A stretch of 64,000 bases of DNA. Source: Hydractinia symbiolongicarpus. Lineage: Eukaryota; Cnidaria; Hydrozoa; Anthoathecata; Hydractiniidae. Position 1 is the stretch's first letter. Each line of letters opens with the position of its first letter. The notes below the pieces were generated by a model that was given only the letters and a program-made list of their open reading frames with translations, did no database searches and had not been told where the DNA came from. Positions 58,784 to 64,000 of the stretch are shown in pieces. Both the position numbers and the translations under genes were made by a program. The DNA is taken from contig NC_079880.1 in assembly GCF_029227915.1 (NCBI RefSeq), positions 18,866,001 through 18,930,000 of the forward strand. Direction: 5' to 3'.

Positions 58784-59759
58784 CTTTCGACTCTTCATTA
58801 GCTTCTTTAGTATAAACGCCAAGGGCGTTGACCAAGTAATCGTAAACTTGTCAGGAAACGGCTAAAGGATGTAAAATTGGCTTACAGAAACGAAGTATAT
58901 GAGCTAAAATTGGAAAAACAGACGCTCAAAGATGAAATATTAATTTAAAAAACATCCGGAGGCAACAAAAAATTACTACCACTGTGGAGCTCTAAGTTAG
59001 CTTGTTTTATATTGTATATACTTCAATTTGGAAATTAAATATGAAAAATCATTCATTCACGTGTTTATTTACACAGAAAATGATCAGGGATTTCTATCTG
59101 CAATATCAGAAGAAAGGTGGTTAAATTACACAAAAGCTTAAGTATCACACTTTCTTTGTCACAAATCTGGAGCTCATAAAACATTTCAAACGTTATTGAT
59201 CACTACTTTTTCTGGTTTAAAGATAAAGAATATGTGGCAGTAATAAACAATATACATCAGGGTTTACAAGACAGTGAGTGCTTAGAATACAAAACAGTTC
59301 AGAGAAGTATGTGATAATTTATATACAGGTTTATTAATAGATATTTACACTTTTCTCAACTTCCAAAATGTTACTAATGATCTAGATAGCAACTACATTA
59401 TATGAACTTAAATTGTGTACTTTCTTTAGGAGCAGTAAGGAGATATTTTAAAAGTGAAAAAAAGAAAGTACAAATTATCGCTAAAAAGTGAAGAACAAAG
59501 GAGTAAAACACAAAGCAAAAAAAAAAAACAGACGCATGATTAGAGTTAGCACTAACATATGAAATGTTAACTGTTTTTTTTTTATTGTGGCACTGCTATC
59601 AATGCAAATTTTAGGCTTGGTTCCCACCTGGCACTAAAGAGCACTAAAGAGCGATAGAAATTGAACACTAAAAAGCACTGGAAAATGAGCATCTGTTTTA
59701 AGTGATTCACACTATAAGAGAAAAATACTTAACTCTTTTGAGCATGAAACGTAGCACAA
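58784..59759. other. Little recognisable content
   Basis: A plus-strand frame ending near 58948 encodes a short basic coiled-coil-like peptide (KRLKDVKLAYRNEVYELKLE), possibly the end of a THAP-type protein. GGCACTAAAGAGCACTAAAG at 59629-59648 resembles inverted CACTAAG words at 63850-63880. Confidence 0.35.
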
Positions 59760-60360
59760 TATGTGACGTACGGAGTGTGGTTTCTATACGGAGTAATACT
59801 CAGTATAGCTGCTATACGGAGTTTGGTTTAGCTATACGGAGTCTGCCAACGAATGTTCTTAAAGTGGAAATATTGCAATATATGACTGTTTAAAACTATT
59901 TCCGAAAAAAAAATAAAAAATAATCACCAAGGTAAAAAGACAAGCACGCCATCGTAAACATACGAGGTATATTGTAGTTATACGGAGTGTGGGAACATTA
60001 GTTTGATTGCAAAAAAAGGATTATGGCATACAGATTGTGAGATACCGAGAGTATGTTATGCAGAATTCGCTATGGGGAGTATGCTGAATTTGCTATAAGG
60101 AGTATGCCATACGGACTATGCCATACGGAGTATTCTATACAGAGTATGCCATACGGACTGTGACATGCTTCATATACGAAGTATGCTATATGGAGCGTGA
60201 TATGCTTACTATACTGAGTGTCACAGGCTTAGTATATGGAATGTGAGATGCTTAGTATAGGAGTGTGACATGCTTAATATACGAAGTATGCTATACGGAG
60301 TGTGACAAGCTTAGTATACGGAGTGTGCCATGCTAAGTATGCGGAGTGTGACATGTTTGG
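59760..60360 (+). repeat. ACGGAGT minisatellite array
   Basis: Some twenty degenerate copies of TATACGGAGTGTGACATGC-like units, all in one orientation, are separated by AT-rich spacers. The frame at 60274-60549 is a by-product. Confidence 0.8.
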
Positions 60361-60889
60361 TAGGAACAGAATTCGATGTATTGTTAATGAGTTAAGGTTT
60401 ACAATAGCTGGTATAAAAGTACACAATTCTAAAGTTACATAAGAAAAAGTCATTGATTGTATGGTTAGTTTTATTGCATATAGAAACATACAAAACAAAG
60501 TTATAAAGCTTAGAATGAATATAATGGAAGCCATAAAAATAAACTTCATACAAAACGCAAATAGTAAACTACATCATACAGTAGAACTGCCGGTAACTCG
60601 AACACCGGTTAACTCGAACTTTTATTAGCTGGAACTGTTATCTACGGTAATTGGTACTCTGCATGCTTGTTTCATATTTTAGACGTTTTTCTTCTTACAC
60701 GAATTATTTGCTTGTTTTAGGCACAATTTTCTAAAATGGAATATCTCAGAGTAAATTTTTAATAAGAATGCTTAGTTTAGACTTCGACGCTCCATGCTAC
60801 ATTCTCCAATGTCTAGCCAAACCAATCTCGGCATTATACTTTCAAAGCTGTCTGCGTCGCTCGCGGCTTTGAGATAGTTAAATATTTCC

Positions 60890-60985
60890 GTCTATACGGA
60901 GTAAACATGTCGCTATACGAAGTTATACTCCGTATACGCATGCCTATGCGGAGCCGTACTCCGTATAGCTGTACACTCCGAATAG
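60890..60985. repeat. ACGGAGT motif in both orientations
   Basis: CTATACGGAGT (forward) and ACTCCGTATA (reverse) occur within 100 bases, so the region reverses the orientation of the array to the left. Confidence 0.7.
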
Positions 60986-61984
60986 AACAAATAGACCTTA
61001 TCATAAATGATTGCGTAACTTTTCTTCATAGCACGGAAACAAGGCAAGGCAAGCGGTGCTTAAATTTCATTAAAAAAAATCAAAGTTAAGGAGTATGCAT
61101 ATAAGCTTTCTCTTGTAACCCTGACTTCTGTCTGTTAATAATTCTGAACGCGTGCACGCATATTCAGCATAAAGAAAAAGTTCACACTTCCATCATCTGT
61201 CTGCATACTCAGTTCACACATTTTCAAAACACCTACGAAAATCTTTAAAAACAAATATCTCGTTAGTAAATTTTCGCATATATGCCTTTACGTTTGTGGT
61301 CTCTTTTCCGAAAGCTTCCTATTGGCTCATTGAAATTTTCGGTAATGTAAAGCTGAATAAATTATGCACAAAAGGTTCCCGGATTTTTTTGTAAAAATTA
61401 CTGATTAGCGAATTATGACCACAGAAAGAAAAAAATATGCATTTTTTGGAATGATTACATATAATTACAAATAATTTCATAACGACGTTGTTACAAAAAA
61501 AAAACGGGAACCTTTTTGAATTTAATTTATGCTGGATGTAATAGTGCAAAAACGAGACGTCTGCGACGACGCGTTCGGAAAAAGAAGCCATTTTAAAACG
61601 TACGGTGAAAAAAAAATGGTGTGTGTTTAATTCATTATATTTTCTTTTTGGAAAATTAACATCTCACGAAAATAGCACCATGAAAAAAGTCTTTCATCAA
61701 GCATTCAGAAACAAAAAAAAAATAAAAAAATGTAAAAGTATTGATAAATTATAAGGGTTTTTCTGAGACTACTGATCAAGTGAGTTTTTTCCTTTACAGT
61801 ACCTTAACTCCTTAATAAAAGGCTTTATCTTTATAAAGTTACGCATCTTTTGACATAAATAAGCGCTGGCATTCTAAGTTTGAAGACAAGATCTGTGAGA
61901 GTGTTTGTGACAAGCTTTATTTCAGAAATATTATATCTAAATTTGTAAAAAACAATTATTTTAATAGCTAAATTTTAGCTCAAT
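60986..61984. other. No gene supported
   Basis: A 90-codon minus-strand frame at 61319-61591 (MASFSERVVADVSFLHYYIQ...) is unrecognised; the rest is AT-rich. Confidence 0.45.
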
Positions 61985-62571
61985 ATGGATTTTAAAAAAC
62001 ACGAGTTGAAGATACCAGATTTTGATGATTATTTCAAAAACAATATGGTTAGTAAGTAACCTTAAACTTTTAAGCTAGCTAGCAAGAAAAATTTTACGTT
62101 TTAATGGAAAAAAGTGGTTGTTAGGAACACGAAAACTATAAAAAATGAAAGATACATGAAGATTTCAGATTTCCAAGTTGTTGGGGAAAATAATGGTTTA
62201 ACAATAGATCAAAATAATTATGTGCTTGGAGCTACACCAGATGGAAGAGTTAACTGCAATGGCTTTTGTGCCATCCTTAAGGTAAAATGCAGTCACTTGT
62301 ACAGAGACATAGATTCAACGTTAGTTTGTTCCGTGGCGAAAAACCCTTGCATTCTCTATGACAACAATACAGAAAATATCAAAATAAATAAAGATCACAC
62401 AGATTACAATCAGATACAAATGCTATCACATGTCAAACATGGTGTGATTTCATTTTTTATACCTCAAAAGGTCTTGTAATCGACAGAGTGCCATTTGACA
62501 TGAAATACTGGCAAGAACTACAAAAAAACATTTTACGGTTTTCTTTACATATATGCTACCACAAATCATAA
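61985..62571 (+). pseudogene. YqaJ-like nuclease of an ISL2EU-type transposon
   Basis: A first short exon, ATG at 61985 (MDFKKHELKIPDFDDYFKNN), ends at ATG|GTTAGT. The main part contains NYVLGATPDGRVNCNGF, then ILKVKCSH and DYNQIQML, the order of the YqaJ/lambda-exonuclease fold (LGATPDG, E-x-K, Q). The catalytic E-x-K is K-V-K here because GAG/GAA would be AAG. A frame change near 62425 separates it from YTSKGLVIDRVPFDMKYWQE at the end. YqaJ proteins accompany the transposase in ISL2EU elements; the convergent DDE gene at 62692-63320 fits that pairing. Confidence 0.75.
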
Positions 62572-62691
62572 AGAAAGATCAGGACAAATTGATGTAAAAT
62601 AAGACCTGTATATATTTGTAATGTATATATATATCACTCTTTTTGTAAATATTTTTGATTTAAAACATTGCTTCAGTCTAAAGCTGTTTGT

Positions 62692-63320
62692 TTACTTTAA
62701 AATAGGGTCTTGAAAATTTGTGAGAATACCACATACCGAAATAATTTGATTCAGGGAGTTCAACATGTTTACTGGAATAACTCGATCGAATATTCGAAAA
62801 CATTTGAGTCGTTGAATCATTTTTTCCACATGAATTCTTTCTGATGCTATTTGTTGACTTTTGACTACTTCAGACTCTGAAAATTGCTCGCGTCCTTTCA
62901 AAAATGATGGCATAATTAATTCCACACTAAGAGGTGTTACATAGTCCTCTATCAAAAAACCTCGATCAGCCATAATAGCATCTCCTGCCTGCCAAAGTTC
63001 TGGAAATAATAACCACTTTTGACAACAATATCTTTATCTGAGATGCTACCGGGGTAGGCACTCGATATAAATGTGAAACTTCCACCAGGAGCAATGCCAA
63101 CAAGTACTTTAACGGTGGTGTGACTTTTGTATTCTGAGTACATCATTTTGTGTAAATATAAAGATGAAGGCACTGCAATTTTAAACTCTACACAATCTAT
63201 AATGCATCGTACGTTTGCAAATCTTTCTTTCATACTAGCTGGCATACTTTCTTGAACTTGACTGCGGGAAGGCCAAATGCATATTGTTCCTAGCTTAACA
63301 TACATATATAATTTACCCAC
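62692..63320 (-). pseudogene. DDE transposase (PIF/ISL2EU type), frameshifted
   Basis: The frame at 62952-63320 has ICIWPSRSQVQESMP, RCIIDCVEFKIAVPSSL (first Asp), YSEYKSHTTVKVLVGIAPGG, FISSAYPGSISDK (second Asp region). One base is lost near 63003. The frame then continues AGDAIMADRGFLI and ends with ERIHVEKMIQRLK (Glu box) and LTNFQDPILK. This is the DDE_4-like core found in THAP-bearing PIF/ISL2EU elements. Confidence 0.8.
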
Positions 63321-63460
63321 GTTTGAAAAGTATTTGTTACAGTATATCCAGACACTTCAAACAAATATGATAAATGGCAAACATCAAAGTTTCTTCGCAT
63401 TCTAACAAGGGTAATTTAAAAACTTTCAAGAGGGACAGCATAAATGGTCTACTTCTATCA

Positions 63461-63676
63461 CTAAAATTTTGACATCTTGATTATTGTAAAGAATAACATT
63501 TTCTTCATTTTGTCCTGGGTTATAGATATTAATTCATTTTCAAATTCAATCAGGCTACCATTATTGCATCCCCAGGCAGCACATTGATTTACTTGAGATC
63601 TTTTATGTTTTTTCTTCGTACTCCCCTCCGACATTTTGTTTACAAAAAGGTTTAGCACCGCTTGTCTCGTTTTCAA
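63461..63676 (-). pseudogene. THAP zinc-finger start of the transposase
   Basis: Contains MSEGSTKKKHKRSQVNQCAA then WGCNN: the Cys-x4-Cys start of a THAP finger on the same strand and upstream of the DDE part. The His/Cys half is not in the same frame. Met at about 63634 is the likelier start. Confidence 0.5.
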
Positions 63677-64000
63677 TACGAGGCATACTATTGCGCAATA
63701 ATTTATGAAAAAGTCTATTCACACTCTATTTCGTCATTTGGAAATCATGTTCTGCACAACATTCTTCTGCACGAATGTCAGCACCTTTGACTTCAGAAGA
63801 AAACAATGAAACGAGCACTATAATTTTAATGCTTCTATCAAGGATTTTTGATAACAGCACTAAGCCTTAGTACTCCTTAGTGCTCCAAAAACAGCAGTAA
63901 TGAGTGACAATAACCACTAAGGAGCGTTGAGACTGATTCTTACTTAGGAAAAAGCACGAAATATCGATTTACACCTTTTACTTACAGATGTGTTGCAAAT
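63677..64000. other. Window edge, possible transposon terminus
   Basis: CACTAAG/CTTAGTG words at 63850-63925 are inverted relative to one another. No gene. Confidence 0.4.

Larger units (their letters stand above)
61985..63676. mobile_element. ISL2EU/PHIS-type DNA transposon, coding core
   Basis: A convergent YqaJ nuclease and THAP/DDE transposase define the core. Element ends were not established. CACTAAG-type inverted words at 59629 and around 63850-63925 are candidates, and the right end may lie beyond the window. Confidence 0.6.

Noticed and set aside
60274-60549. Hydrophobic 91-codon frame
   Set aside because: It partly overlaps the ACGGAGT array and shows no homology signal.

Overview
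The window looks like nuclear DNA from an animal, most likely a cnidarian and perhaps a hydrozoan. It is AT-rich. Its genes have canonical GT-AG introns. The recognisable host genes are DEG/ENaC channels, several 7TM receptors and a secreted Ly6-type protein. These sit among many decayed transposons of kinds common in cnidarians: THAP transposases, a YqaJ-bearing element, PIF/Harbinger, Kolobok-like, Helitron-like, CR1/L2-like LINE and DIRS-like. The species is inferred only from this mix. I saw no bacterial operons, rRNA, complete tRNA or CRISPR array.

Layout. 1-5080 and 9736-14810 are two direct copies of one segment about 5 kb long. Each holds a DEG/ENaC terminal exon: copy A has a premature stop and copy B is open. 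In copy A the segment ends inside the tail of a class A GPCR, and copy B keeps only that tail. A TTAA-flanked piggyBac-type MITE lies at the left of copy B. 17.6-19.3 kb is a decayed THAP plus Kolobok-like transposase. 22.0-24.4 kb and 36.4-38.0 kb carry two two-exon paralogous GPCRs (GPR157/cAMP-receptor-like) and a relic of a third. 26.9-28.6 kb and 37.1 kb carry short Helitron-like elements with A|TC...hairpin-CTAG|T ends. 30-34 kb has a SINE, a hAT remnant and a Harbinger element bounded by TAA duplications. 35.0-35.8 kb is a three-exon Ly6-like gene with one apparent frameshift. 41.9-43.8 kb is a broken USP-type deubiquitinase beside retroelement and tyrosine-recombinase fragments. 45.2-46.1 kb is an opsin-like GPCR without the retinal lysine.

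The most striking object is a 4.9-kb transposon at 46599-51479. Its long inverted termini are arrays of a roughly 20-bp unit centred on the palindrome AGGACGTCCT. It carries a broken integrase-type DDE transposase on the minus strand and, on the plus strand, an intact-looking three-exon gene encoding SAM, ubiquitin-like, UBX-like and HECT N-lobe regions. The rest of the window is a decayed CR1/L2-like LINE with a PHD finger (53.0-56.9 kb), ACGGAGT-motif arrays (59.8-61.0 kb) and a decayed ISL2EU-like element with YqaJ nuclease, THAP and DDE parts (62.0-63.7 kb).

The genes do not form one pathway. The host part is a set of membrane receptors and channels shaped by duplication and decay. The mobile part is unusual because a ubiquitin-ligase-like gene and a deubiquitinase both lie in mobile-element contexts within 8 kb.
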